Part shown: positions 19,674 to 29,637 of the stretch, piece after piece
Layout: every line of letters begins with the position of its first letter
Position numbering within the stretch: the stretch's first letter is position 1
Assembly: GCF_028858725.1 (NCBI RefSeq)
Contig: NC_084790.1
Coordinates: 83,656,506-83,720,505, forward strand
Source: Colius striatus
Taxonomy: Eukaryota; Chordata; Aves; Coliiformes; Coliidae
Length of the DNA: 64,000 bases
Direction: 5' to 3'
The notes under the pieces: generated by a model
Database searches by the model: none
Told to the model about the DNA's origin: nothing
What the model saw: the letters and a program-made list of their open reading frames with translations, nothing else
Program-made: the position numbers and the translations under genes

Positions 19674-22193
19674 GTTGATCAATGGCCTCTAACTAAAGAA
19701 AAATTGCAAGCTGCTCGTCAATTAGTAGCGGAACAATTACAATTAGGTCACATAGAACCTTCCACATCGCCATGGAACTCACCTATTTTTGTTATAAAAA
19801 AGAAATCGGGGAAATGGCGACTTCTCCAAGACTTGAGAGAAGTCAATAAAACAATGTGTACCATGGGAGCGTTACAACCTGGTCTACCCAGTCCTATTGC
19901 CATTCCCCAAAATTTTGAAAAAATAATTATTGACTTAAAAGATTGTTTTTACACTATCCCCTTACATCCAGATGACAAATGTCGATTTGCTTTTAGCGTA
20001 CCATCCATAAATTTTAGTGAACCTATGGAACGCTACCAATGGAAAGTATTGCCTCAAGGAATGGCCAATAGTCCTACTCTTTGTCAAAAATTTGTTCATG
20101 AAAGTATAAAAGCGACTAGACAACAATTTCCTGATGTTCTTTGTATCCATTATATGGATGATATTCTTTTAGCAGCCTCATCTATCGATAAGTTGCAACA
20201 TGCTTATGCTCATATTGAACAGATGTTAACTAAACATGGTTTGAAAATAGCACAAGAAAAGGTACAGAAATCATATCCTTTTCAATACTTGGGGTTTCAA
20301 TTATATCCTAAATCTTTTATGCCACAGAAAATTGCCATACGAACGGATTCTTTAAAAACCTTGAATGATTTTCAGAAGCTTCTGGGAGATATCAATTGGC
20401 TCAGATCTTTTCTTAAATTAACAACAGCCGACCTTCATCCTCTTTTTAAAATACTTGAGGGAAACCCTGATCCTACCTCTCCTCGCAAGTTAACAGAAGA
20501 GGGAAAACAAGCTCTTCGATTGGTAGAAAAGGCTATAGAAAATGCACAATTACAATATGCAGATATAACAAAGCCTTTTTCTTTATATATCTTGCCTACA
20601 GTAATGACTCCTACAGGAGTCCTGTATCAGGACGGAGTTTTGTGTTGGGTACACGGATCTCACTCTGCAAAAGGAGTTCTTGTTTCGTACCCTCAAAAGA
20701 TAGCAGAACGAATTAAACAGGGACGCAAGTTATGTATTACTCATCTTGGGAAAGAACCGGCAGTAATTGGAATTCCATACACACCTGCTCAAATTACTTG
20801 GCTGATGGCCACTGTAGACGATTTTGCTGTAGCCTTAGCTGCTTTTCCTGGAGAAATAACACAAAAGTTCCCTTCTGATAAAATTCTTAGTTTTGCCACC
20901 TATCATTCTTTGGTTTTTCCTAAAGTTGTTAAAGGAGCTCCTATAGAAAAGGCATTGACTGTTTTTACAGATGGATCATCTAATGGGCAAGCAGTCCTGT
21001 ATACTCCTACAGATCAATTTGTTTGGAAGTTAGAAAATGTTTCTGCACAAATGACTGAGTTATATGCTATTTATCAAGCACTTCTAAAATTCCCGGAACC
21101 TTTAAACATCTATTCTGACAGTCGTTATATTGTTACTTCATTGCAACTTTTAGAAACAGTTCCAGTCATAGCTTCTAAAGTTTCTTTTATACAACGATAC
21201 TTTAGTTTGATTCAATCTCTTTTAATGATAAGAGATGCGCCTCTTTTTATAGGACACATTCGTAGTCACTCTAAATTGCCTGGACCTTTGAGTCACGGCA
21301 ACAATCAGGCTGATTTGTTAACTCGTTTTACTGTTGCTACTGTTGCAGAAGCCCAGCGTTTGCACTCTCTGCATCACTTACCTGCAGCTACTCTACAACG
21401 TATGTGCCATATCTCTCGAGAACAAGCTAGAGAAATTGTTCGAACATGTTCTTCGTGTGTTTCTTTTTTACCAATTCCTCATTATGGAGTTAATCCTCGA
21501 GGTCTTTTACCTAATGGTCTCTGGCAGATGGATGTTACTCATTATCCTTCTTTTGGCCGCCTCTCTTATATCCATGTAACCCTTGACACTTTTTCTCATT
21601 TTGCAGTGGCCACTCCTTTGTCTGGAGAATCAACCGCACAAGTAATTTCACATTTGTTACACTGTTTTTCAGTCTTAGGTATACCGAAGACTATCAAGAC
21701 AGATAATGGCCCTGCATATACTAGTGCTAAATTTGCAAAATTTTGTGCTCATTTTTCTATAACACATAAAACAGGGATTCCTTATAATCCACAGGGTCAA
21801 GGCATGATTGAACGTTTTAATCTTACTCTGAAAACACAATTAAAGAAATTAAAAACGGGGACTTTGTCTTTGTTAAATCATGCTCTTTTTGTTTTAAACT
21901 TTTTCACTCTCGATACAGCTGGCCTTTCAGCTGCTGATCGTCATTGGCAATCCCCAACTCAGCAAAAACCTGTAGTATTATGGAAAGATCCTATTGATGG
22001 ATCCACGAGAGGCCCTGACCCGGTTCTATTATGGGGTAGAGGGTATGTTTGTATTTTCCCAACAGATGAGCCTGTACCTCGGTGGATTCCGGAACGCTGT
22101 GTTCGACATGCCAAAAACGAAAATAGGCAAGCTACGAAAGAGGTTTCAACGCCTGATGTTGACACCACAACAACCTCAACGACAACAACATGA
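19674..22193 (+). CDS. pol: ERV2 copy 1 Pol: RT, RNase H, integrase
   Basis: Open to 22193; residue numbers here count from 19704. Reverse transcriptase has LLQDLREVNK, LPQGMANSP and YMDD (150-153). RNase H has FTDGSSNG (about 420), a YSDSRY block and a GNNQADLLT block. Integrase has the HHCC zinc domain (about 553-585) and the catalytic triad D610, D667, E703 (DX35E), then a C-terminal domain. The frame extends upstream to 19569 but is cut by TGA at 19671-19673. It lies +1 relative to protease rather than the usual -1, hinting at another indel. All catalytic residues are present, but normal gag-pro-pol expression is doubtful. Confidence 0.85.
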   Translation, partial: VDQWPLTKEKLQAARQLVAEQLQLGHIEPSTSPWNSPIFVIKKKSGKWRLLQDLREVNKTMCTMGALQPGLPSPIAIPQNFEKIIIDLKDCFYTIPLHPDDKCRFAFSVPSINFSEPMERYQWKVLPQGMANSPTLCQKFVHESIKATRQQFPDVLCIHYMDDILLAASSIDKLQHAYAHIEQMLTKHGLKIAQEKVQKSYPFQYLGFQLYPKSFMPQKIAIRTDSLKTLNDFQKLLGDINWLRSFLKLTTADLHPLFKILEGNPDPTSPRKLTEEGKQALRLVEKAIENAQLQYADITKPFSLYILPTVMTPTGVLYQDGVLCWVHGSHSAKGVLVSYPQKIAERIKQGRKLCITHLGKEPAVIGIPYTPAQITWLMATVDDFAVALAAFPGEITQKFPSDKILSFATYHSLVFPKVVKGAPIEKALTVFTDGSSNGQAVLYTPTDQFVWKLENVSAQMTELYAIYQALLKFPEPLNIYSDSRYIVTSLQLLETVPVIASKVSFIQRYFSLIQSLLMIRDAPLFIGHIRSHSKLPGPLSHGNNQADLLTRFTVATVAEAQRLHSLHHLPAATLQRMCHISREQAREIVRTCSSCVSFLPIPHYGVNPRGLLPNGLWQMDVTHYPSFGRLSYIHVTLDTFSHFAVATPLSGESTAQVISHLLHCFSVLGIPKTIKTDNGPAYTSAKFAKFCAHFSITHKTGIPYNPQGQGMIERFNLTLKTQLKKLKTGTLSLLNHALFVLNFFTLDTAGLSAADRHWQSPTQQKPVVLWKDPIDGSTRGPDPVLLWGRGYVCIFPTDEPVPRWIPERCVRHAKNENRQATKEVSTPDVDTTTTSTTTT

Positions 22194-22572
22194 TTTTGAC
22201 TATTGGTCATCATTACAGATCTTTGCTTATTGGCTTAGCATAATATGGAATAATGCCAACTCTTCAATTAACTTAAAACAATTGCATGGAGAAATTCTCT
22301 CTTTACAAAATATAGAAGAATTGCAGTTACCCCTTACCCAACGTGCTCATGATTTTGTTAACGTCTTAAAGGCTTCTTTTCCGTCACTATCCTCATTTTA
22401 TAAAGGAATCTATTGCCTTATAGGAGCAACTTTATGCATAATTGTCCTAGTTGTAGTATTACCTTGCATATTTCGTTTAATGTATGATATGATAAAACAA
22501 ACGAGTATAAAAACTAAAAAATTACAATTAATGGCTGCACAACACGTTCCCGCTACAATACATACTGAATAA
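22108..22572 (+). pseudogene. env: ERV2 copy 1 env remnant: leader joined to TM tail
   Basis: A frame starting MPKTKIGK at 22108 overlaps the pol end and runs 154 codons. Its basic, glutamine-rich leader passes into a short helical stretch, then one membrane span (about 22415-22475) and a cytoplasmic tail, ending at 22572. Most of the surface subunit and the ectodomain of the transmembrane subunit are missing without loss of frame. The result is a small single-span protein, not an envelope. Copy 2 is the same. Confidence 0.75.
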
Positions 22573-22605
22573 AAAAAAAAAAAAAAAAAAAAAAAAGGGG
22601 TGAAA
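22571..22605 (+). promoter_or_regulatory. ERV2 copy 1 A-run and polypurine tract
   Basis: Twenty-six consecutive A (22571-22596), GGGG, then TGAAA up to the LTR. The purine tract is interrupted by one T. Copy 2 has the same 26 A. Confidence 0.75.
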
Positions 22606-23022
22606 TGATGAGACCAATCTGCCTGAAAGGGTAGAATGGCCCTCGAAAGGATTTGCCTGGTAAGGGTTAATCTTTTCTAAGGAAGCCTGCCTGAAAGGGT
22701 TGGCTCCTTAAACAAAGCCCCTAACTTAAGCAAAAACATCCTGTATACACAACAATGATAAGGACACCAGATGTCTTGTAGCCACGGAATATATATCACA
22801 AAAATGTAGTAAACAGTACCATAAATTTTGTAGATAACATTTGATTGATTTGTAGCATATAGAAAATATACGTACTCATATTGTTTGTTAACCTATGCTG
22901 ATGACCTTTGCGATATGTACTGACTATAAAAAGAGCATAAGAAGAAGCAATAAACTGTCACTTGCTCAAAGAGCAGTGGTCAGCCTGTCCTTCATCATCC
23001 TGGAAAGAGCTGGTCTCTGACA
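22606..23022 (+). repeat. ERV2 copy 1 3' LTR
   Basis: 417 bases; four substitutions relative to the 5' LTR (all in the second half), about 1 percent. Confidence 0.95.
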
Positions 23023-23028
23023 CAAACC

Positions 23029-24320
23029 AGAAAGGAATGGAAAGGTTTTGGGGACCAGCCGCCTGTTGCTCACTGGGAGTAGCTTCTTAGGCACAAGAAA
23101 CAGAAGGGGTATATTCCAAGTTTCTAAATGAAGAAGCAAAGGCGTTAACTTGGGCAGACGGAGAGAAAAAGCTAATCCAGGAATTACAGTGCTGTCACTG
23201 CTCTGCGAGGAGCACCTTTTGCTTGCTAAGAGGGGCAGGGGGCTGCAGTGCAGGCCTGGTAAGGAGTTCTCGGACATTGAATCATGGCTCCGGTGTAAGC
23301 AGTGCCATAATTGGATAAAGCCTTTGAGCTGTTTGTCACAGTAGAGGAGGGAGCCGCCTCAGGAGCATTGACTCCAGAACGGGGGGACAAACGACAACCA
23401 ATAGCACACTGATGCAAACTTTTGGACGCGCTTTCAAGGAGGTGGCCCAAACGTATAGAGGCAATAGCTGCCACTGCCCTCTTGATTAAAAAACCAGCAA
23501 AGAACATGCAGAAAGCTGACATTCGGAGGACTATTAGTAATAAACGCCTGTGCCACAAGTGAAAACGGCTTTGGCACAGAAGGCTGGCAGATGGCTAACC
23601 CATTTTAGAATCTGAAAATGTGAGGCAATGTTAAGAGAAAAAGGGGATTTTGTCTTGGCCTCCGGCTCATGCCTTAATCCAGCCACTTTCCTCTGGAAGG
23701 GAGACATGGAATGTGCCGACCTTGAACACAGTTGTTTAGGCAGAGTATCAGACTAAAGTGCGAGAGGATTTCAAAGACACTCCTTCACACGCAGGCCCCC
23801 ACCTATTTATTGATGGCTCAATAAATGCCACAGAGTCATTACGGTTGGAAAAGACCTTGCAGATCATGGAGTCAAAGCACTAACCTCACCCTGCCAGGCC
23901 CACCCTCTCTTCCAAATGAGATTGCGGTGGTCCACGTGAATGGGCATCCAAAAGGGAGATCTTTTATGGCCTAAGCGATGAAATGGCCAAAGAGGCAGCG
24001 TTAGGTCATGCAATTGTGAGTGTGTCCAATCTCACCCCGCAAGCACCTTCGCCAAAAGGGACTCCAATATTGACAGAAGACTCAACATGAAGGGAGTTGG
24101 GAACCTCTGAGACACAGGGAAACTGGCTTCTCCCAGATGGAAAAGAAACAATAAATAAACAAGCTATGAGGGAAATAGTGGCTATTTTCCATCCAAGAAG
24201 ACATCGGGGGGACGCAAGCAAGATGGGATTTAGTTTTGAGAAGATAGGGATGTGTAGGAATAGACCCAGTGGCCAAAGAAATTTGCCAACGATGTGTGAC
24301 TGACCTATAAAAAGATGGAG
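23029..24320 (+). pseudogene. Old gamma-type pol remnant after ERV2, copy 1
   Basis: Decayed plus-strand pol. A connection-domain-like stretch occurs at about 23320-23540 (KPFELFVTVEEGAASGALTP). The first RNase H block is at about 23770-23822 (LFIDGS), RNase H end at about 23925 (VVHVNGH), and integrase zinc-domain pieces at 24120-24300 (LLPDGKE, ending CQRC). Many stops. A CR1-like scrap interrupts it at about 23822-23912. The original family is inferred from domain order. Copy 2 at 53841-55132. Confidence 0.6.
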
Positions 24321-24399
24321 AAAAAGGTCCTGAAGAAACAGCCGCCAGGAGGAAGAAAACCTAGTCTAAGGCCCTTTAAAGCACAGGCCTTTTTTTAAG

Positions 24400-24990
24400 A
24401 ATTAGGTCCCGAGCTTGTCTTCTTTTTGTCTTTTCTCAAGAATAAAGAGCTGGAGCATGGCCATGGAGGGCTATGGATTGTTCAGGAGAGACAGGCTGAC
24501 AAGGCGAGGGAGTGGAGTTGCTCTCTATGTGAGGGAGCAATTAACGTGCATTGAGCTCTGCCTGAGTGGGGAGGAGGGGCAGGTTGAGTGCTTGGGGGTG
24601 AAAATTAAGGGGCAGGGTAAGGTAGGTGATACTGCCGTAGGAGTTTGCTACAGGCCACCTGATCAGGAGGAGGAAGTGGATGAGGCCTTCTACAAACAGC
24701 TGGGAGCTGCCTCACAGTCACAATCCCTGGTCCTCATGGGAGACTTCGACCTCCCTGATATTTGCTGGCAAAGCCACTCAGCCAAGCACACACGGTCCAG
24801 GAGGTTCCTAGAGCATGTTGATGACAACTTCCTGACACAGGTGATTGAGGAACCAACGAGGAGGGGTGTGCTGCTGGAGCTGGTGCTGACAAATAAGGAG
24901 GGTCGGGTTGGAGATGTGGAGGTTGGAGGCAACCTTGGCTGCGGGGATCACGAGATGGTAGATTTCAAGATTTCTTGAGGAAAGAACCAA
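24400..24990 (+). mobile_element. CR1 LINE fragment: endonuclease domain, copy 1
   Basis: Open for 187 codons (24415-24978). It carries the middle and end of a CR1 apurinic-type endonuclease: GSGVALYVREQL, a VGVCYRPPDQEEEVD block, LMGDFDLPDICW and a GCGDHEMVDF block. The N-terminal part and the reverse transcriptase are missing, so this is a dead fragment with an open frame. Copy 2 at 55212-55802. Confidence 0.85.
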
Positions 24991-26464
24991 GTGATTCACC
25001 CTCAATCCATCACCCTATTAAAATGTAAAGCCTGACAACCGTGGCACCACGTATGCTGCTGTAAATTCCTCCAGCAATCTGTATCTCATTAAAAGAACGG
25101 AAGAACGTAACAAGACGGCCAATGGAAACTTGAAAGCAAAAATGGTGTGTTTTCTACGGAGGAAGAGATATTTCCAACTTACAGATAACGCTCACAGATA
25201 AGCACGCTAAAGAAGTTGAAGAAAAGTCCGCACCTACATTCGGGAACCAGAAACGTCCGTGGAAGTACAGTGAACTCATCCCTTCTCGCCAGTATGCGTC
25301 CCTCCTAGCAACATATATCAGATTATGTTTACTTTGAGTCTATGGATTTTTGTGTTCTGTTGTTCGGCGATGTAGCTGTTCTTGACCTTTTGTTGTAAAG
25401 TCATGGCCACGGGTAAAGATGTTTATGTTTTCTTCATGTGCCTTTAATTTTGAAATGTGTTGCCGAAGGCTGGCTGGTCCAAAAAGAAAAGGAGGGGAAA
25501 CTGTAGGCACAAATATGACTTGGACCAGCCAGCTTGAATAAAGATGGTAGGGACAAGTTAATGCAGCTGGCAAGCTGCTTCCAAGTATCAGAAACAGGTG
25601 CTGTGAGTTAATCAGGTGGGCCCTGGGTGATCCCACGGGTGAAAGCAGCATAGAAGGAAGTAGCTAGCAAAGGCAGTGTGGCTTTGAGTCAGCTCTGTTG
25701 GTTGTACTACGTTGCCCGTGTATGTCTCTGCACATGCATTACCTAGCCTCTCTAAACCTTTGAATGAGCATAGCTGTAGCCTGCACCACTACAACAGTTA
25801 CCGATACCTTTTTCTTTCTAGCAGACGACTGTGAGATGATTAAAAGCTACACAGGGAGACCCTGTGACAAGGTGGAAGGCAAAGCAGTAGTTGAATTCAA
25901 GGCGAAATCAAGGGGAAATGTGTCCAGGGTGGCAAAAGGCACTGAACAGCATCAGGCAAGGCTCAAAATTTCAAATAGCAGCAACAAGAGTTGTAAAGGA
26001 CTGTGGAACTTCAGCAGAACTAAGCCTCTCCAAACCTTTGAATGAATACAGCTTGCACCACTACAACACTCGAGTGCCTTTAATCATAAATACCTTTATT
26101 AGGGTTGGTGTAAGATTCTCTCGCCTCGCACTTCAAGGTAGAGCTGACAGACAATTCAGGGCACAGACTCAAGGAGTGGTGGCGCCTTGGAGGCAGGTAG
26201 CCTTTGGGATGGAGCTGTGCTTCGGTATTCAAATGACATCAAAACGAGCAAAGTTCGCGCAAAGGATAGCAATTCATCAAGATTTCACAGACCTTTGCTC
26301 AAGGGGCTAGATGTGCCGCTTACCACCTCTAGAGGACCAGCTCATGCCCATGGATCAACTCGGAGCCTGGCCGCCAAGTCTCCACGCCGCTCCACCCTCC
26401 ATGGGCGTTGCAGGGGATCGCTGTGCAGCAGATTCCTCACATACCTGCGACAGCTGCACCCCAT
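24991..26464. other. Unannotated spacer with a possible LTR-like block, copy 1
   Basis: A block from TGTAGGCAC (25501) to CTACAACA (about 25797) has LTR-like ends but no matching target duplication. Its last 45 bases recur, diverged, at about 26022-26070. Between them a frame (25764-26045) follows a splice-acceptor-like tract; I do not recognise it. No other gene is supported. Copy 2 at 55803-57276. Confidence 0.4.
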
Positions 26465-26985
26465 GCTGAGAGCCTTTCGGTGTTGTACCTTTCCTTAGAT
26501 TGTGAACAATGCTGATTTTTAACAAAGGGTTTAATATCTAGGCCACTTAAAGAAATTAAGCCACAATACCCCGAGCCCCCGGCCCGCCCCGGTGCTGTGT
26601 GATGCTACCGGCTGGTGATGGCAAGAACCCGCTAGGCCCTGCCCCAGCCACACCAAAGGGCATAAATGGCACTGCGCACCCTCTCCACTTGGGGCTTTCC
26701 TGCCACGGCACCACGGCCGTCCCAGGCGCCGAGTCCCGCCTCTGACTGCTGCATCCAACCGCTCCCCCAGTGAAAACGGACGGCAGCCTTGGCTGTGCCG
26801 TCATCTCCACTGCCCCAGCGCTGCTGTCAGCAACCGGCACTGCGGCCTGCACCCCAGTATCGCTGCTTGCACCCTGGCTCTGCCACCCGCTGCCCATCCC
26901 CCGGTACTGCTCGCACCCCCAGACATCGCTGCTTGGCTCAGGGCTGTCCCCGTACAGCAGCAGCAGCAGCAGCCATGCCAGCGAC
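26465..26985. repeat. Gene C downstream block shared with the arms
   Basis: Same-orientation copy of 2582-3120, including a CAG run near 26958-26972. It links the CpG-island side of the arms with the 3' flank of genes C and E. Confidence 0.75.
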
Positions 26986-27040
26986 TCTTGTGGGGCCCAC
27001 CACAGCACCCACAGCACACGACATGAGATTGAACCACAGC

Positions 27041-27046
27041 TTTATT
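27041..27046 (-). terminator. Polyadenylation signal of gene C
   Basis: TTTATT on the plus strand (AATAAA on the coding strand), 68 bases past the stop codon. Genes D and E have it at 29566-29571 and 57853-57858. Confidence 0.75.
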
Positions 27047-27113
27047 GCGTGGCGCCAGGCGGCGGCTGCTGCAGACGCAGCCGGGACAGGGCTCACAGCT
27101 TGGCAGCAGCTGC

Positions 27114-28301
27114 TCAGTAGCAGAAGAGGGGCTGCCCGTCCTCCTGTGCCAGCTGCAGCAGGCACTCGAGCAGCACCATGGCGTTGGGCCGCAGATCCGG
27201 CGGCACCTCCTGGCTGACCACGTGGCGCAGGAAGGCCACGTTTGGCTCGGCCGGGAACCAGTACGACTGCTCCAGGCGGCCGTAGGTTTTGATGAAGGCC
27301 TCGATTGCGGGCAAGTGCACCTCGGGGACGTAGCCCAGTGCCCACAGTCGCCTCATCAGAAACTCATAGTTCCGGAATGCAGCCCTGCACAGATGTCTAT
27401 CTCCCCGCTCCGTTCTGAGGATCATCTGTGGCAGAAAGGGTACGGTCAGCACTGGCACCCGCAGGTGACCGAGCACAAGGGGGACCAGGGCGCACCGGGC
27501 CGTGGCTGCGGGCACTGTGCCCGGCTCCCCGGCTCGCAGCACCAGCCTACCTCCACGATTCCCTCGGGGATGGTGGCGGCACTGAAGCCGCGGTAGCGAT
27601 CCGCGTTGGGGAAGACGCTGTGGACGATTCGGCGGTCAAGCTGGAAGGCGATCTCGCCCAGCAGCTGCTGCCATCTCGGCTGCCAGCTCTCTGCGGGAAC
27701 CAGCAGCGTCAGGCACTCATCCCCAAACCAGTGTTTTCCCTCCGTTCCTCCCCCGACACCTGCCAGGGGCTTCCAGAGGCCGCCGTGCCAGCCTTGCCTG
27801 TGCACAGGCTACCAAAGGTTGCTCCCCAGCTCTCCCGCGTGCCCCTGGCACAGGGCGCCCCGCTGTTATCTCCCATGATTCCACCACCCCCCCACACTCA
27901 CCTCGCCGGCTGAAGCTCGGCTCCCAAGAGGCGGTTCCGGAGGTCCAGCTCTGGTCTGTCACTGTCAGCCCCGAGTCCGAAGGGCGGGCAACAGGACGAG
28001 GTGTGGATGTTGGCAGCTGCGGCACCCACAGGCCCGAGGCCGCTACAGAGCTGCCTGCGCTCTCACCTGAGCTGGGGAAGGATCGCGGGGCTCCGTGGGG
28101 CACAGACACATAGGTGGGTGCTGAGCTGGGCCCTGCGCCGCGACTGCCGTGCTGGAACCGCTGTTGGTTCCGTCGCTCCAGTTCCCACTCCAGCTCTTGA
28201 TTCTCAGCCCTGATCGCCAGTAATTGGCGTTCCACATGATCTATCTGGTTGACAATCAAGGTCCTGTTGTGAGGCATGTACCCGCTGGGTCCCGGCTCCA
28301 T
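27114..28301 (-). CDS. Gene C: speriolin-like protein, one-module form
   Basis: Exons on the minus strand: 28301-27902, 27690-27551 and 27425-27114, giving 283 residues with intact splice sites and no stop. One coiled-coil module only (MEPGPSGYMPHN, then ENQELEWELERR), closest to module 1 of gene A. The C-terminal domain matches gene A over most of its length. The start of exon 3 is the exception: about eleven of the first 26 residues differ plus a one-codon gap, and it ends in LFCY. Convergent with gene A, with ERV2 between them. Together with E it defines a second subtype. Confidence 0.85.
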
Positions 28302-28500
28302 GGCCACTCCCGGTGCTGGCTCCTGAGCCTCTGGCAAGGCCACTGCCTTGGGCGCAGGATATCAGCAGCAGGTGGGGTGTGGTCCGAGGTGATGTCACAA
28401 AGGGACTGGGTCCTCCATGGTGCTTGGACCCGGCACACGCCCCGCAGTGCCACAGGGCCCGTCTCGGGGGCACCAACCCAGCGCCGCCTGCTTTCACAGA
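28302..28500 (-). promoter_or_regulatory. 5' flank of gene C
   Basis: Carries the shared CRE-like motif (28390-28397) and the short upstream frame conserved in the family, bordered by the CR1-like segment. Confidence 0.4.
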
Positions 28501-29168
28501 GTCATGGAATCATTTTGGTCGGAAGAGCCCCTCAAGCTCATCGAGTCCAAGCCCTCACCTCACACTGACAAGCCTGCCACTGAGCCATTTCCCCCAGCAC
28601 CTCAGCTCTATTGCTTTGCAATCCCTCCAGGATGGGGACTCCCACACCTGCCTGGGCAGCCCACGCCAGTCCAACAAGCCTCTCAGGGGCAAAGTTCTTC
28701 CTCATTTCCCAGCTAAGGCTCCCCTGGAACAACCCGAGGCCGCTTCCTCTTGTCCTGTCATTCATGACTGGGGAGGAGACACCGACTCCCACCCCTAACC
28801 TCACTACAGCCTCCTGTCAGGGAGTTGCAGGGCGTGATTGTGTCTCTCCCCAGCCTCTTCTTCTCCAGGCTGAACATCCCCAGGTCTCTCACTTGTTTTG
28901 ACTGTCACTTGTTTGCACTGTGGCCACAGCTGAGTTCGTGGGCGAGTTAAGAGAAACATTTTTTTCCGTGTATATTACAAACCAACACATGAATTTTTCT
29001 TCCGCGTGTGCCAGACGGTCCCAGTGAAGTTTTCAGAGAAATCACAAAATCGTTACGGTTGGACAGGACCTTGAAGATCGTCGAGTCCAAGCACTAAGCT
29101 GACCCTGCCAAGCCCATCCCTAAACTGGCAGCCCGTTCCAATGTTTAACCACCCTCTCAGTGAAAAAG
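28501..29168 (-). mobile_element. CR1 segments between genes C and D
   Basis: Reverse-strand counterparts of 12750-13535: the CR1-like 3' end to about 28880, then a second CR1 piece with an internal deletion of about 76 bases near 29128. It stops abruptly at 29168. Confidence 0.7.
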
Positions 29169-29530
29169 TGGCGGCATTTTCTTAGCAGCCATCAGCGGGC
29201 ACTGACGGGTTAAGAAATAGAGAGCGGTGGAGAAATGGATTGCTTTCTGGAGAGCTCCCTTGGATTCCTCTGCCATTCGTGGCCAGCCCAGGCAAAATCC
29301 AGCACGGAGGAAGATAGCCCAGGGGTCTCTGCCTGAAGAAAATGCACCTCCCACTGACTCGTGGGGTTTTGCCTATAAAGCTGGGCGCCCTGCACTGACT
29401 CACTGGTGGCCTCCCCTGTGGGAGGATCCATAGGGCAGATGGTTACGTATCTTTCTTAATCAATATTGCTATTCTCTTGTGCAACCAGCAGGTGCATTGC
29501 CATCCTTATGCTTTTTGCTGCTTAGGAAGA
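29169..29530 (-). repeat. Inverted copy of the gene A 3' flank block
   Basis: Reverse complement of about 15740-16103, lying downstream of gene D in the same relation as in gene A. This shows that gene and flank moved as one module. Confidence 0.85.
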
Positions 29531-29637
29531 AGCCCACAGCACACGACATGAGATTGACCCACAGCTTTATTGCGTGGCACCAGGCGGCGGCTGCTGCAGG
29601 CGCAGCCGGGACAGGGCTCACGGCTCGGCACAGCCGC

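Larger units (their letters stand above)
16294..23028 (+). mobile_element. ERV2 copy 1: beta-type provirus with both LTRs
   Basis: 6723-base element (16300-23022) flanked by the 6-bp duplication CAAACC (16294-16299, 23023-23028), the length usual for class II ERVs. Gag with two CCHC boxes, dUTPase fused in the protease frame, a DX35E integrase and the gag-pro -1 frameshift layout all fit a betaretrovirus-like lineage. LTRs differ at four positions of 417. The copy in unit 2 has the same four differences, so the duplication came after the insertion. It sits inside an older gamma-type pol remnant. Confidence 0.95.
1..28618 (+). repeat. Tandem segmental duplication, unit 1
   Basis: Matches 37243-59429 in the same orientation. 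The offset is 37242-37243 before ERV1 and 30810-30812 after it; the difference equals the ERV1 insertion plus its target duplication. By eye, substitutions are a few per kilobase in the first 2.5 kb and only one was noticed across the 6.7-kb ERV2. The copies stop matching at about 28612-28619, where unit 2 switches to sequence like the flank of gene D. Confidence 0.95.

Noticed and set aside
25764..26310. Acceptor-like tract followed by open frames, as a cellular exon
   Set aside because: No donor, no partner exon and no recognisable domain. Kept only as an unassigned stretch.
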